64,000 bases of DNA, from contig NZ_CANKYS010000001.1 of NCBI RefSeq assembly GCF_947488025.1, positions 310,001 to 374,000 of the forward strand. Reading direction: 5' to 3'. Of this stretch, positions 33,446 to 46,089 are shown one piece after another (position 1 is the first letter of the stretch; every line of letters begins with the position of its first letter). The notes below the pieces were generated by a model. The model was not told the DNA's origin. It ran no database searches and saw only the letters and a program-made list of their open reading frames with translations. Source of the DNA: an uncultured Nocardioides sp. (GTDB lineage Bacteria; Actinomycetota; Actinomycetes; Propionibacteriales; Nocardioidaceae). The position numbers and the translations under genes are program-made.

Positions 33446-35026
33446 ATGACCGGCCTCGACGTGTCCGCCCCTCCCGTGCCGCGGTCCGAGGAGGTGTTGA
33501 CGCCGGAGGCGCTCGCCTTCGTGGCCGACCTCGACGCGCGGTTCCACGAGCGGCGCGACGAGCTGCTCGCCGCGCGCCGGGCCCGGCGCGCGGAGGTCGC
33601 CCGGACCGGCCGCCTCGACTTCCTGCCCGGGACCGCGGACGTGCGCACGTCGGAGTGGACGGTCGCGCCGGTGCCCGACGACCTGCGCGACCGCCGCGTC
33701 GAGATCACCGGCCCCACCGACCCCAAGATGGCGATCAACGCCCTCAACTCGGGTGCGCGCGTGTGGCTCGCCGACCTCGAGGACGCCAACACGCCGCACT
33801 GGCGCAACGTCGTGGGCGCCCAGCTGACCCTGCGCGACGCCGTCCGGGGGCGGCTGACCTTCACCTCTCCCGACGGCAAGGCGTACGCCGTCGCCGACCC
33901 CGCGCACGCGCCGGTGGCCCTCCCCCGCCCGCGCGGGTGGCACTTCGACGAGGCCCACCTCACCGCCGCCGGCCGACCGGTCGTCGCCGCCCTGGTGGAC
34001 TTCGGGCTGCACTTCTTCCACAACGCCCGCGAGCTGCTCGCCTCCGGGAGCGGGCCCTACTACTACCTGCCCAAGCTGGAGTCCCACCTCGAGGCGCGCC
34101 TGTGGGACGACGTCTTCACCCACGCCGAGGCGGCGCTCGGGGTGCCGCACGGCTCGGTGCGCGCGACCGTGCTCATCGAGACCATCACGGCCGCGTTCGA
34201 GATGGACGAGATCCTCTGGGAGCTGCGCGACCACGCGGCGGGACTCAACGCCGGCCGCTGGGACTACCTGTTCAGCATCATCAAGAACTTCCGCGACGCA
34301 GGACCGGGCTTCACCCTGCCCGACCGCAACGCGGTGACCATGGCGGCACCGATGATGCGGGCCTACAGCGACCTGCTCGTGCAGACCTGCCACCGCCGGG
34401 GCGCCTTCGCGATCGGCGGGATGGCGGCGTTCATCCCGAGCCGGCGCGACCCGGAGGTCAACGAGCGCGCCTTCGCCAAGGTGCGCGAGGACAAGACCCG
34501 CGAGGCCGGCGCCGGCTTCGACGGCTCGTGGGTGGCCCACCCCGACCTCGTGCCGTTGTGCGCCGAGGTGTTCGACGCCGCACTCGCCGGGGCTCCGAAC
34601 CAGCTGGGCGTCACGCGCGACGACGTGTCGGTCTCGGCCGACGACCTCCTCGCGGTCGGCCAGACGCCCGGCGAGCGCACCGAGGCAGGACTGCGGGGCA
34701 ACGTGCGGATCGGCATGCAGTACCTCCACGCCTGGCTGTCCGGCAACGGCGCCGCCGGCATCGACAACCTCATGGAGGACGCCGCCACCGCCGAGATCTC
34801 GCGCTCGCAGGTGTGGCAGTGGGTGCACAACGACGCCACGCTCGACACCGGCGAGGTGGTCACGCGCGAGCTCGTCGAGCGGCTGGTCGCCGAGGAGCAC
34901 GAGGCCCTCGCCGGCGCGGTGGACGACGACGCCCGCCAGCTCTTCGTCGACTGCGCGCTGGGCGAGGAGTTCCCCGACTTCCTCACCCTGCAGGCGTACG
35001 ACGTCCTGCTGGCGCGGGGCGACTGA
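33446..35026 (+). CDS. aceB: Malate synthase A
   Basis: 526 aa, normal for the A isoform. It condenses glyoxylate with acetyl-CoA to malate. The family signature RDHAAGLNAGRWDYLFS is intact; LADLEDANTPHW, FSIIKNFRD, IGGMAAFIPSRRDPEVNE and GSWVAHPDLVPL are other conserved blocks. No isocitrate lyase is nearby. The gene faces the purine/allantoin degradation operon and overlaps the guanine deaminase 3' end by 44 bp, so its glyoxylate is likely to come from ureidoglycolate. A similar neighbourhood of malate synthase and allantoin genes is known in Streptomyces. Confidence 0.95.
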   Translation: MTGLDVSAPPVPRSEEVLTPEALAFVADLDARFHERRDELLAARRARRAEVARTGRLDFLPGTADVRTSEWTVAPVPDDLRDRRVEITGPTDPKMAINALNSGARVWLADLEDANTPHWRNVVGAQLTLRDAVRGRLTFTSPDGKAYAVADPAHAPVALPRPRGWHFDEAHLTAAGRPVVAALVDFGLHFFHNARELLASGSGPYYYLPKLESHLEARLWDDVFTHAEAALGVPHGSVRATVLIETITAAFEMDEILWELRDHAAGLNAGRWDYLFSIIKNFRDAGPGFTLPDRNAVTMAAPMMRAYSDLLVQTCHRRGAFAIGGMAAFIPSRRDPEVNERAFAKVREDKTREAGAGFDGSWVAHPDLVPLCAEVFDAALAGAPNQLGVTRDDVSVSADDLLAVGQTPGERTEAGLRGNVRIGMQYLHAWLSGNGAAGIDNLMEDAATAEISRSQVWQWVHNDATLDTGEVVTRELVERLVAEEHEALAGAVDDDARQLFVDCALGEEFPDFLTLQAYDVLLARGD

Positions 35027-36350
35027 CCGGCCGGACGAACCCGCCCGAGGCGACCTGGTCGCCACCGACCCACACGTCGGCGACGTCGGCGTCACCGGCG
35101 AGCGCGAACACCTTGCCGAGCGCCTCCTCCGGCGACCCGGCGTGCCGCAGCCCGATGTCGAGCGCGGTGCCGACGGGTGGACGCACGCAGATCGCGTCGA
35201 ACTGCTTGCCGGGGCTGAGGTCGCCCGTCACGTCACCGAGGCCGAGCGCCGCCGCACCGGCCGCGGTGCTGAGGTGCAGGAGGTGCCCGGCGGCCAGCGG
35301 CAGCCCGTCGGCGCCGAGCAGGTGCTGCAGGAAGTAGGCCTGCAGGCCCTCCTTGAAGATCGAGAACCCGGTGCCCGCCCCGACGTCGCTGCCGAGCGCG
35401 ACCCGCACACCCGCACCGACGTGGCGGCGCAGGGAGAACATGCCCGACCCCAGGGCGGCGTTGCTCGTCGGGCAGTAGGCCACCGCCGTGCCCCGGGCGG
35501 CCAGCACGGCGAGCTCGGCATCGGTCGGGTGGACGTTGTGGGCCAGCACCGAGCACCCGCCGAGCAGCCCGTGGTGGTCGTAGGTGTCGACGTAGTGGGC
35601 CCGGTGCGGGAACTGGTCGGCGACCGTGGCGACCTCCGCGTTGTTCTCGTTGACGTGGGAGGTGAAGCAGGCGCCGTCGACCGCGGCGAGGACGTCGGCG
35701 CAGGAGGCCAGGATCTCGTCGGACGCCGAGAGCGCGAAGCGGGGCGTGACGGCGTAGCGCAGCCGGCCGCGCCCGTGCCAGTCCTTCGCCAGCCGGACCG
35801 CCTCCTCGTGGGAGCGCTCGGCGGTGGTGAGCAGCGGCTCCGGCAGCACGCGGTCGCTGACCACGAGCCCGCTCGTGATCCGCAGCCCGAACCGTTCGGC
35901 CTCGGTGAAGAGCGCGTCGACCGCGGGCGCGAAGTGGGACCCGAAGACCAGGGACGTCGTGGTCCCCGCGGCGATCAGCCCGGCCACGAGCTCGCCGGCC
36001 ACCGTGGCGGCGTACGACGTCGACGCGAGGCGCTCCTCCTCCGGCAGGGCGCACCGCTCGAGCCACTCGAGCAGCGGCATGCCGAGCGCGCCGATCACCC
36101 GCACCTGCGGGAAGTGGACGTGGGTGTCAACCAGGCCCGGCAGCAGGATCCCGGCCCGCAGGTCGATCACGGGCGCCGCGGGGAGACGGGCCGCGACCGA
36201 GGCGAAGGGCCCCCGGTCGGTGATCACGCCGTCGTCGGAGACCGCGAGGCCGAGATCGTCGTCGTAGCGGAAGGCGGGGCCGCTGGAGGTGAACGGGTCG
36301 TCGGGGGCGTCGTAGGCGCGGGCCCGGTAGACGACCCCGGCACCGCTCAC
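34983..36350 (-). CDS. guaD: Guanine deaminase
   Basis: 455 aa amidohydrolase converting guanine to xanthine. The metal site is complete: LVDTHVHFPQ, TSHVNENNAE, VLAHNVHPTD and GSDVGAGTGFSIF. PTSNAALGSGMF, where the purine packs, is as in GuaD. Zinc is expected. The GTG start overlaps the XdhC stop (GTGA). Last gene of the purine operon; its 3' end invades the convergent malate synthase gene. It supplies xanthine to the Xdh genes just upstream. Confidence 0.92.
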   Translation of the reverse strand: MSGAGVVYRARAYDAPDDPFTSSGPAFRYDDDLGLAVSDDGVITDRGPFASVAARLPAAPVIDLRAGILLPGLVDTHVHFPQVRVIGALGMPLLEWLERCALPEEERLASTSYAATVAGELVAGLIAAGTTTSLVFGSHFAPAVDALFTEAERFGLRITSGLVVSDRVLPEPLLTTAERSHEEAVRLAKDWHGRGRLRYAVTPRFALSASDEILASCADVLAAVDGACFTSHVNENNAEVATVADQFPHRAHYVDTYDHHGLLGGCSVLAHNVHPTDAELAVLAARGTAVAYCPTSNAALGSGMFSLRRHVGAGVRVALGSDVGAGTGFSIFKEGLQAYFLQHLLGADGLPLAAGHLLHLSTAAGAAALGLGDVTGDLSPGKQFDAICVRPPVGTALDIGLRHAGSPEEALGKVFALAGDADVADVWVGGDQVASGGFVRPVSRPAPAGRRTPAG

Positions 36351-37165
36351 CTGAGGGTCCTGCGGTCGGCGGCGAGGAGGTCCATCAGCTCGGCCGCGAC
36401 CGAGACCGCGATGGCGACGGGCAGCTTGGACGAGGAGGCGGGGCCGGGCAGCCCGATCGGGCAGCGGATGCGAGCGACGGCTGCTTCGTCGTGCCCCTCC
36501 ACAGCGAGCCCCGTGCGGAAGCGGGCCCACTTGGCGGCCGAGCCGATCAGCCCGACCGAGCCGAGGTGCGTGCAGCGCAGTGCCGCGTCGCAGAGGGCGA
36601 AGTCCTCGGCGTGGTCGTGGGTCATGACCAGCACGTGGGTGCCGGGCGGGACGGCTCCCAGCGCCAGCTCGGGGACCGGTGAGTGGTGGACCCGCACCCG
36701 GGCCTCGCCGTCGGCCGGCAGGGCGAGCCGCTCGTCGGCGAGCAGGCCGGGGCGGGAGTCGACGAGGTGCAGGTCGAGGTCGTGCGCCGCGAGGATGCGG
36801 GCCAGCTGGAGACCGACGTGGCCGAGGCCGAAGATCGCGACGGAGCCGACCACCGGCAGCGGCTCGAGCAGCAGGGTCACCTCGCCACCGCAGCACTGGC
36901 GGCCGTGATCGGTGCGGGCCTTGTCGGTGAGGCCGAGGACGAGCTGCTCGGGGGTCTGGGTCCCCTGATCGACCATCGTCCGGGCGCGGGCGAGTGCGGT
37001 CTCCTCCAGGTTGCCGCCGCCCACGCTCCCCCACGACTCCCCGGCCGAGACGACCATCTTGGCGCCGGCGTCGCGGGGCGCGTGCCCGCGGACGTCCACG
37101 ACGGTCACCAGCACTCCCGCCTCCCGCTGCTCCCGCAGCCGCTCGACCGCTCCCAGCCAGTGCAT
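36347..37165 (-). CDS. xdhC: Xanthine dehydrogenase accessory protein XdhC
   Basis: 272 aa. The first part (HWLGAVERLREQREAGVLVTVVDVRGHAPRDAGAKMVVSAGESWGSVGGGNLE) and the CCGGEV motif are the XdhC/CoxI domain. The second part carries a Rossmann segment VAIFGLGHVGLQLARIL and the terminal CPIGLPG motif. XdhC binds molybdenum cofactor and inserts the sulfurated form into xanthine dehydrogenase. Its ATG is one base after the XdhB stop, so it is co-translated with its client. Confidence 0.92.
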   Translation of the reverse strand: MHWLGAVERLREQREAGVLVTVVDVRGHAPRDAGAKMVVSAGESWGSVGGGNLEETALARARTMVDQGTQTPEQLVLGLTDKARTDHGRQCCGGEVTLLLEPLPVVGSVAIFGLGHVGLQLARILAAHDLDLHLVDSRPGLLADERLALPADGEARVRVHHSPVPELALGAVPPGTHVLVMTHDHAEDFALCDAALRCTHLGSVGLIGSAAKWARFRTGLAVEGHDEAAVARIRCPIGLPGPASSSKLPVAIAVSVAAELMDLLAADRRTLR

Positions 37166-37166
37166 G

Positions 37167-40933
<3,767 letters not shown>

Positions 40934-40952
40934 GTTCCTCCCCCTCGTGAAT

Positions 40953-41804
40953 CTACGCGCCCGACGTCACGACCGGGTGAAGTCGCGGGTGCCGGTTGAC
41001 GTCCTTGTAGAGCAGGTAGCGGAACCGGCCGGGACCGCCGGCGTAGCAGGCCTGCGGGCAGAAGGCGCGCAGCCACATGAAGTCGCCCGCCTCCACCTCC
41101 ACCCAGTCCTGGTTGAGCAGGTAGACCGCCTTGCCCTCCAGGACGTAGAGCCCGTGCTCCATCACGTGCGTCTCCGGGAACGGGATCGCGCCGCCGGGCT
41201 CGAAGCTCACGATGTTGACGTGCATGTCGTGGCGCACGTCGAGCGGGTCGACGAAGCGCTGCGTGCCCCACGCGCCGCCCGTGTCAGGCATCGGCTCGAT
41301 CGCCACGTCGTCCTCGTGCACCACGAAGGGCTCGGGCACCTCGACGCCGTCGACGCGCTCGTAGGCCTTGCGGATCCAGTGGAACGTCGCGGACTCCCCG
41401 GTCGTGCGCAGCGACCAGGCCGTGCCGGGCGGGAGGAAGGCGTAGGTCCCGGGACGCAGGGCGTGCACGTCTCCCCCGGACCGTCCGCCGACGCGGAGCT
41501 CGGCGGTCCCGTCGACGACGAGGAGCACCGACTCCGCGTCGGGGTCGTCGTCGGGCCGGTCCGACCCGCCGCCCGCCGCCACCTCGACGACGTACCACGA
41601 GAACGTCTCGGCGAAGCCGGACAGCGGCCGGGCGATCACCCAGAGGCGGGTGTCGTCCCAGTGCGGCAACCGGCTGGCGGTGATGTCGCTGAGCGTGCCG
41701 CGCGGGATGACGGCGTACGCCTCGGTGAAGACCGCCCGGCCGGACTGGCCGGTGGTCAGGTCGGTCTGCGACGGCAGCCCGCCCCGTGGCACCCAGTAAT
41801 TCAT
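40953..41804 (-). CDS. (S)-ureidoglycine aminohydrolase, bicupin
   Basis: 283 aa with two cupin domains: the first around VDGTAELRVGG..HALRPGTYAFLPPGTAW, the second around PFPETHVMEHGLYVLEGKAVYLLNQDWVEVEAGDFMWLRAFCPQACYAGG, whose Glu/His/His/Gln set binds Mn as in AllE/YlbA and plant UGlyAH. NYWVPRGGLPSQT at the N-terminus is typical. It releases ammonia from ureidoglycine to give ureidoglycolate. Databases sometimes name this family bifunctional with allantoicase; I see only the bicupin fold. ATGA overlap with allantoinase. Confidence 0.9.
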   Translation of the reverse strand: MNYWVPRGGLPSQTDLTTGQSGRAVFTEAYAVIPRGTLSDITASRLPHWDDTRLWVIARPLSGFAETFSWYVVEVAAGGGSDRPDDDPDAESVLLVVDGTAELRVGGRSGGDVHALRPGTYAFLPPGTAWSLRTTGESATFHWIRKAYERVDGVEVPEPFVVHEDDVAIEPMPDTGGAWGTQRFVDPLDVRHDMHVNIVSFEPGGAIPFPETHVMEHGLYVLEGKAVYLLNQDWVEVEAGDFMWLRAFCPQACYAGGPGRFRYLLYKDVNRHPRLHPVVTSGA

Positions 41805-43144
41805 CGGGCCTCGCCTCTCCTCAGCAGTCGTCCCCGTGGCCCGGCCGCCAGGTCGACCGGACGACCGCGCAGCCAGGTGGCCCGCACGGTGCCGGTGAGC
41901 GTACGCCGGGCGTAGGGCGTGACCGGGTTCTTGTGGTGGAGCGCGGCGGGGTCGACCACCCGCTCCTCGTCGGGCGCGAACACGCAGAGGTCGGCGTCGG
42001 CGCCGACCGCGATCTCGCCCTTGCCGGCCAGGCCCACCCGGCGGGCGGGCGCCGTGGCCATCCAGCGCACCACGTCGGTGAGGGGTACGCCGCGCTCGCG
42101 GGCGCCCGTCCAGACGACCGGCAGGCCGAGCTGGAGGGAGGCGATGCCGCCCCAGGCGTCAGCGAAGTCGCCGGTGTCGCGGTGCTTGAGGTCGGCGGTG
42201 CACGGCGAGTGGTCGGAGACGACGAGGTCGATGTCGCCGTCGGCCAGCGCCTGCCACAGCGCGTCGCGGTTGGTGGCGTCGCGGATCGGAGGGCAGCACT
42301 TGAGCTCGGTGGCGCCGTCGGCGACGGTCGCGGCGTCGAAGTGGAGGTAGTGCGGGCAGGTCTCCACGGAGACGTCGACGCCGTCGGCCCGCGCGGCCCG
42401 CAGGGCCGGCACCGCGCCGGAGGCACTCAGGTGCACCACGTGGGCGCGCCCGCCGGTGCGGCGGGCGGTGTCGATGACCAACGAGACGGCCCGCTCCTCG
42501 GCGGCATCCGGCCGGCTCTCCAGGAAGCCTCGGTAGGCCGTGCCGTGGGCACACTCGGTGATCTCGTCGCCGTCCTCGGCGTGCACGATCATCAACGAGC
42601 CGATCCGGGCGGTCTCGGCCATCGCGGTGGCGAAGTCGGCCGCGGCCAGGTGCGGGAACTCCTCGACGCCGGAGTCGAGCAGGAAGCACTTGAAGCCGAG
42701 GACGCCGGCCTCGTGGAGCGGTGCCAGGTCGGCGACGTTGCCGGGGACGGCGCCGCCCCAGAAGCCGACGTCCACCCACACCTGGTCGACCGCGACGCGA
42801 CGCTTCTCCTCCAGCGCCGCGACCGTCGTGGTGGGCGGGACGCTGTTGAGCGGCATGTCGACGATCGTGGTGACGCCGCCGGCGGCCGCGGCCCGGGTGG
42901 CGCTGGCGAAGCCCTCCCAGTCGGTGCGCCCCGGCTCGTTGACGTGGACGTGGGTGTCGACCAGCCCCGGCAGCAGCACCTCGTCGTCGGTGAGCTCGAC
43001 GACCTCCGGCGCCGCGAGATCGTCGTACGCCGCCAGCGCGACGACGCGACCTTCGCGAATGCCGACCGCGACGGCTTGCTCCACGCCGTCGACGACCGCG
43101 CGAGCGGCACGGATGACGGTGTCCAGCTCCGTCGGGGGTGCCAC
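41801..43144 (-). CDS. allB: Allantoinase
   Basis: 447 aa cyclic amidohydrolase opening allantoin to allantoate. The binuclear metal site is visible: LVDTHVHVNEPGRTDWEGF, the carbamylated Lys in GFKCFLLDSG, MIVHAEDGDEI, AHVVHLSA and VVSDHSPC. CPHYLHFDAATVADGATELKCCPPIRD is allantoinase-type rather than dihydropyrimidinase-type. The start is GTG 43144, two bases after the HIU hydrolase stop, so an extended frame to 43279 that enters that gene is rejected. Confidence 0.94.
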   Translation of the reverse strand: MAPPTELDTVIRAARAVVDGVEQAVAVGIREGRVVALAAYDDLAAPEVVELTDDEVLLPGLVDTHVHVNEPGRTDWEGFASATRAAAAGGVTTIVDMPLNSVPPTTTVAALEEKRRVAVDQVWVDVGFWGGAVPGNVADLAPLHEAGVLGFKCFLLDSGVEEFPHLAAADFATAMAETARIGSLMIVHAEDGDEITECAHGTAYRGFLESRPDAAEERAVSLVIDTARRTGGRAHVVHLSASGAVPALRAARADGVDVSVETCPHYLHFDAATVADGATELKCCPPIRDATNRDALWQALADGDIDLVVSDHSPCTADLKHRDTGDFADAWGGIASLQLGLPVVWTGARERGVPLTDVVRWMATAPARRVGLAGKGEIAVGADADLCVFAPDEERVVDPAALHHKNPVTPYARRTLTGTVRATWLRGRPVDLAAGPRGRLLRRGEAR

Positions 43145-43146
43145 GC

Positions 43147-43467
43147 TCAGCTGCCCCGGTAGGTCGAGTAGCCGAACGGGCTCAGCAGGAGCGGCACGTG
43201 GTGGTGCCGGTCGTCGACGACGCTGAACACGACGACGACCTCGGGGTAGAAGGCGGCCCGGTCCTGCGCGGCGAACCACGCCCCGGTGTCGAAGCGCAGG
43301 ACGTGGTCCTCGGCGACGAGGTCGGCGGCGAGGTCGCCGACCCGGCCGTCGGCGTCTGTCACGGCCTCGGCGAGGACGCTCCCGTCCGCGGACTCGAGCG
43401 TGACGCGCAGGCCCGTGGCCGGCCGTCCGGTCGCGGTGTCGAGGACGTGGGTGCTCAGCGACGCCAT
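43147..43467 (-). CDS. uraH: 5-hydroxyisourate hydrolase
   Basis: 106 aa transthyretin-like protein. LSTHVLDTATGRPATGLRVTL gives the N-terminal catalytic His, HHVPLLLSPFGYSTYRGS gives the second His pair and the C-terminal YRGS signature that separates enzyme from transthyretin. It converts 5-HIU to OHCU and works as a tetramer. Its ATG overlaps the OHCU decarboxylase stop by one base (TGATG). Confidence 0.95.
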   Translation of the reverse strand: MASLSTHVLDTATGRPATGLRVTLESADGSVLAEAVTDADGRVGDLAADLVAEDHVLRFDTGAWFAAQDRAAFYPEVVVVFSVVDDRHHHVPLLLSPFGYSTYRGS

Positions 43468-43961
43468 CAGGACAGTGCCTCCCTCATCCGCAGGACGGCG
43501 ATCTGGGTCAGCTGGTCGATCGTGGCGGCGCGCTCGAGGTCGTCGCTGTTGTCGAGGCGCTGCTGCAGGTGCTCGAGGATGTCGTGCCCGTCGCGGCCCG
43601 CCGCCCGGACGATGAAGACACGACCGAAGCGCTCCTCGTAGGCGCGGTTGCCGTCGGCGAGCCTGCGGGCGAGATCGGCGTCGTCGTGGTCGACGCCGGA
43701 CTGCTCGCGCGCGGAGTGGTCGGCGTCGTGCAGCGCTGCGTCGGCACGCTCGCCGATGCGGGGGTGCCGGGCCAGCGCCTGCGTGAGGTCCTCGTCGGAG
43801 ATGGTCGCCGACGCGGCGACCATCGCGGCCTCGACGTCGCCGAGGGTGTCGTACGGCCTGCCGGCGACGACCCGGTCGGCCCACCGCGGCGCGTCGAGGC
43901 AGGTCAGCAGCAGCTGCCGGGCCTCGTCGTCGCTCGCGGCGTCGAAGCGGGAGACGCTCAT
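43467..43961 (-). CDS. uraD: OHCU decarboxylase
   Basis: 164 aa all-helical enzyme giving stereospecific (S)-allantoin. The catalytic His66 is in ALARHPRIGE, followed by AREQSG and NRAYEERFGRVFIVRAAGRDGHDILEHLQQRL, both conserved in the family, and the C-terminal AVLRMREAL helix. The ATG overlaps the urate oxidase stop (ATGA). The order uox-uraD-uraH follows the reaction order. Confidence 0.94.
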   Translation of the reverse strand: MSVSRFDAASDDEARQLLLTCLDAPRWADRVVAGRPYDTLGDVEAAMVAASATISDEDLTQALARHPRIGERADAALHDADHSAREQSGVDHDDADLARRLADGNRAYEERFGRVFIVRAAGRDGHDILEHLQQRLDNSDDLERAATIDQLTQIAVLRMREALS

Positions 43962-44812
43962 GGCTCCTCCCGCATGACGGTCGCCTCGATCAGCCCGTAG
44001 GGCCGGTCGGCGGCGATGAACACCTCGCCCGGGTTGTCGAGCCCGAAGGGCTCGAGGTCGACGAGGAAGTGGTGCTTGTTGGGGGCCTCGAAGGAGATCC
44101 GGTCGATCTCGTCGTGCGCCTCGAGCACCGCGCGGCCCATCGCGTAGAGCGTCTCCTGCAGGGCGCGGCTGTAGGTCGTCGCGAAGGTCGCCAGGAGCCT
44201 CGCGCGCACCGCGTCCCAGGTGGTGTTCCAGTCGACGTCGTCGAGGCGGGAGAAGCGCCAGGCGGCCTTCAGCTCGGTCGCCAGGACGCGGTCGTCGGCG
44301 TCGGCGAGCGTCGTGTACTCGTCGCGCAGGAAGCCCGTGAACTCCGAGCCGGTCGACTTCAGCACCACCAGGTCGCGCAGCCCGGAGGTGACCACCGGTC
44401 CCGCCGACGTCACCTCGACCACCGTGGTGCGCACCTCGCCACCACGCCGCACGAAGGCGTGGTCGTGACCGAAGCCGTTGACGGGGATCCGGTCCCACGC
44501 GTGCTCCTCGACCCGCACCACGGCTCCCTCCGCGGCCGGCGTGGCCTCGAGCAGGCGGCTGCCGAGCGCGATCGCGTAGTCCTCGGGCGAGCTGACACCG
44601 TGCTTCTTCGCGTAGGCGAACGCCGTGTTCTTCTGCGTGTCGGTGGGGAGCACGTGCGACTGGTCGCCGTCGGTGTGCGCCGCGGCGAAGTCGCCGTGGA
44701 GCGACGTCGACACGGTGAGGTCGCGGATCTGGTGGCGCTCGGTGTCGCGCACGATGCGCACCACACGCGTCTCCGCCTTGCCGTAGCGGTTCGGTCCAAG
44801 AACGATCCCCAT
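43958..44812 (-). CDS. uox: Urate oxidase (cofactor-independent)
   Basis: 284 aa, two tandem T-fold repeats. YGKAETRVVRI supplies the catalytic Lys, PTDTQKNTAFAYAK the Thr-Asp pair of the second repeat, and APNKHHFLVDLEPFG the catalytic His. The C-terminus lacks a peroxisomal signal, as expected for bacteria. It oxidises urate to 5-hydroxyisourate and releases H2O2, so a catalase elsewhere in the genome would be useful. It starts 3 nt after the DUF6986 stop. Confidence 0.95.
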   Translation of the reverse strand: MGIVLGPNRYGKAETRVVRIVRDTERHQIRDLTVSTSLHGDFAAAHTDGDQSHVLPTDTQKNTAFAYAKKHGVSSPEDYAIALGSRLLEATPAAEGAVVRVEEHAWDRIPVNGFGHDHAFVRRGGEVRTTVVEVTSAGPVVTSGLRDLVVLKSTGSEFTGFLRDEYTTLADADDRVLATELKAAWRFSRLDDVDWNTTWDAVRARLLATFATTYSRALQETLYAMGRAVLEAHDEIDRISFEAPNKHHFLVDLEPFGLDNPGEVFIAADRPYGLIEATVMREEP

Positions 44813-44815
44813 GCC

Positions 44816-46069
44816 TCAGCCTTCCTGTCCTCGGGTGCGGTGTGCCAGCCCGGCGAGCCGGTGCGGGTCGAGCCCGGTGCCCTCGCCCACCTCGTCCTGC
44901 GACAGGGCGCCGCAGTCGGTCCCGCGCAGCAGGAAGTCGGCGAGCGCGCGGGCGGTCGCCGGCTCGTCGAGGACGCCGGAGTCGCGGCGCTCGACGTAGG
45001 TGCGCAGCCGGTCCGCCGCGGCTGCGAGCCCGTCGCGGTAGAACCCGAACGTGGCCGCGAACCGGGTGGGCAGCTGCGCCGGGTGGAGGTCCCACCCCTG
45101 GTAGTAGCCACGCGCGAGCGAGCGCCGCACGAGCCGCAGGTGGTTGGCCCACGCGGCCTCGACCTCGTCGGGCCCGCCGACCGGCAGCAGGTTGGTGGAG
45201 CCGTCGGAGAGGCGTACGCCGGTGCCGGCCGCGGCGGCCTGCATGACCGCCTTGGCGTGGTCGGCGACGGGGTGCTCGAGGCTCTGGTGGGCCGCGGCGA
45301 TGCCGCAGGAGGCGGAGTAGTCGTAGGTGCCGTAGTGGAGGCCGGTGCAGCGGCCGGCCGAGGCGTGCACCATCCGCGCGACGAGCGCGCTGCCGTCGGG
45401 GCCCAGGATCGACTGCGGGGTCTCGACCTGGATCTCGAAGCGCAGGGCCCCGTCGGCGAGGCCCAGCTCGCGCTCGAGTCGCGTGGCCACGTGGACGAGC
45501 GCCTCGACCTGCTCGACAGCGGTCACCTTCGGGAGCGTGACGACGAAGGTCGGCGGCAGCGGGCCGTCCTCGACCAGACCGGCGACGAAGAGGGTCAGGG
45601 TGCGCACGCCCCGGGCCCGGGTCGGGGCCTCGAACCCCTTGAACCGGATGCCGGTGAAGGGCGCGGCCGTCCCGGCGTCGAGGGCCGCCCGCAGGTCGCG
45701 CGCCGCACGTCGTACGTCGTCGTCCTCCTCGTCGTCGGACCGGGTGCCGTAGCCGTCCTCGAAGTCGATGCGGAGGTCCTCGACGGGCTCGCGCTCGAGC
45801 TTGGCGCGCACCAGCGACAGCAGGTCGCCGTCACCGTCGAGGAGCGCGAGCAGGCGGTCCTCGTGCTGCTCCACCACACCGAGCGCGGCCGCGCCGTGGT
45901 CGCCGATCAGGCCCGGGTGGAAGCGGTCGGCCGGGACGTACACGGTGTGGACGGGCTGACGCCCGGCGCGCTCACCCGGGTAGTGGGCCGCGAGCGCGGC
46001 GTCGACGTCCGCGAGGCGGACGTCGAGCTCGCTCGCGAGACCACCGACGAGGTGGTCGAGGCTCTCCAT
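44816..46069 (-). CDS. DUF6986 protein, HpcH/citrate-lyase-like TIM barrel, function unassigned
   Basis: 417 aa. The fold resembles the phosphoenolpyruvate/pyruvate superfamily of citryl-CoA lyase and HpcH aldolases. VYVPADRFHPGLI opens the barrel, LRIDFEDGYGTRSDDEEDDDVRRAAR carries acidic residues, and RFEIQVETPQSILGPDG has the Glu that binds Mg in that superfamily. GRCTGLHYGTYDYSASCGI and KAVMQAAAAGTGVRLSDGSTNLLPVG follow. It is the first gene of the purine operon with its own promoter and is 3 nt from uricase. Its role in the pathway is not known to me; a lyase or aldolase acting near glyoxylate is a reasonable hypothesis. Confidence 0.85.
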   Translation of the reverse strand: MESLDHLVGGLASELDVRLADVDAALAAHYPGERAGRQPVHTVYVPADRFHPGLIGDHGAAALGVVEQHEDRLLALLDGDGDLLSLVRAKLEREPVEDLRIDFEDGYGTRSDDEEDDDVRRAARDLRAALDAGTAAPFTGIRFKGFEAPTRARGVRTLTLFVAGLVEDGPLPPTFVVTLPKVTAVEQVEALVHVATRLERELGLADGALRFEIQVETPQSILGPDGSALVARMVHASAGRCTGLHYGTYDYSASCGIAAAHQSLEHPVADHAKAVMQAAAAGTGVRLSDGSTNLLPVGGPDEVEAAWANHLRLVRRSLARGYYQGWDLHPAQLPTRFAATFGFYRDGLAAAADRLRTYVERRDSGVLDEPATARALADFLLRGTDCGALSQDEVGEGTGLDPHRLAGLAHRTRGQEG

Positions 46070-46075
46070 GCGGAG

Positions 46076-46081
46076 ACCCTA
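46076..46081 (-). promoter_or_regulatory. -10 element TAGGGT of the purine degradation operon
   Basis: TAGGGT is followed by CTCCGC and the ATG at 46069 on the minus strand. It occupies the 20-bp gap after the small membrane protein, so the operon can be transcribed apart from the symporter. Confidence 0.55.
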
Positions 46082-46089
46082 GACCCGCG

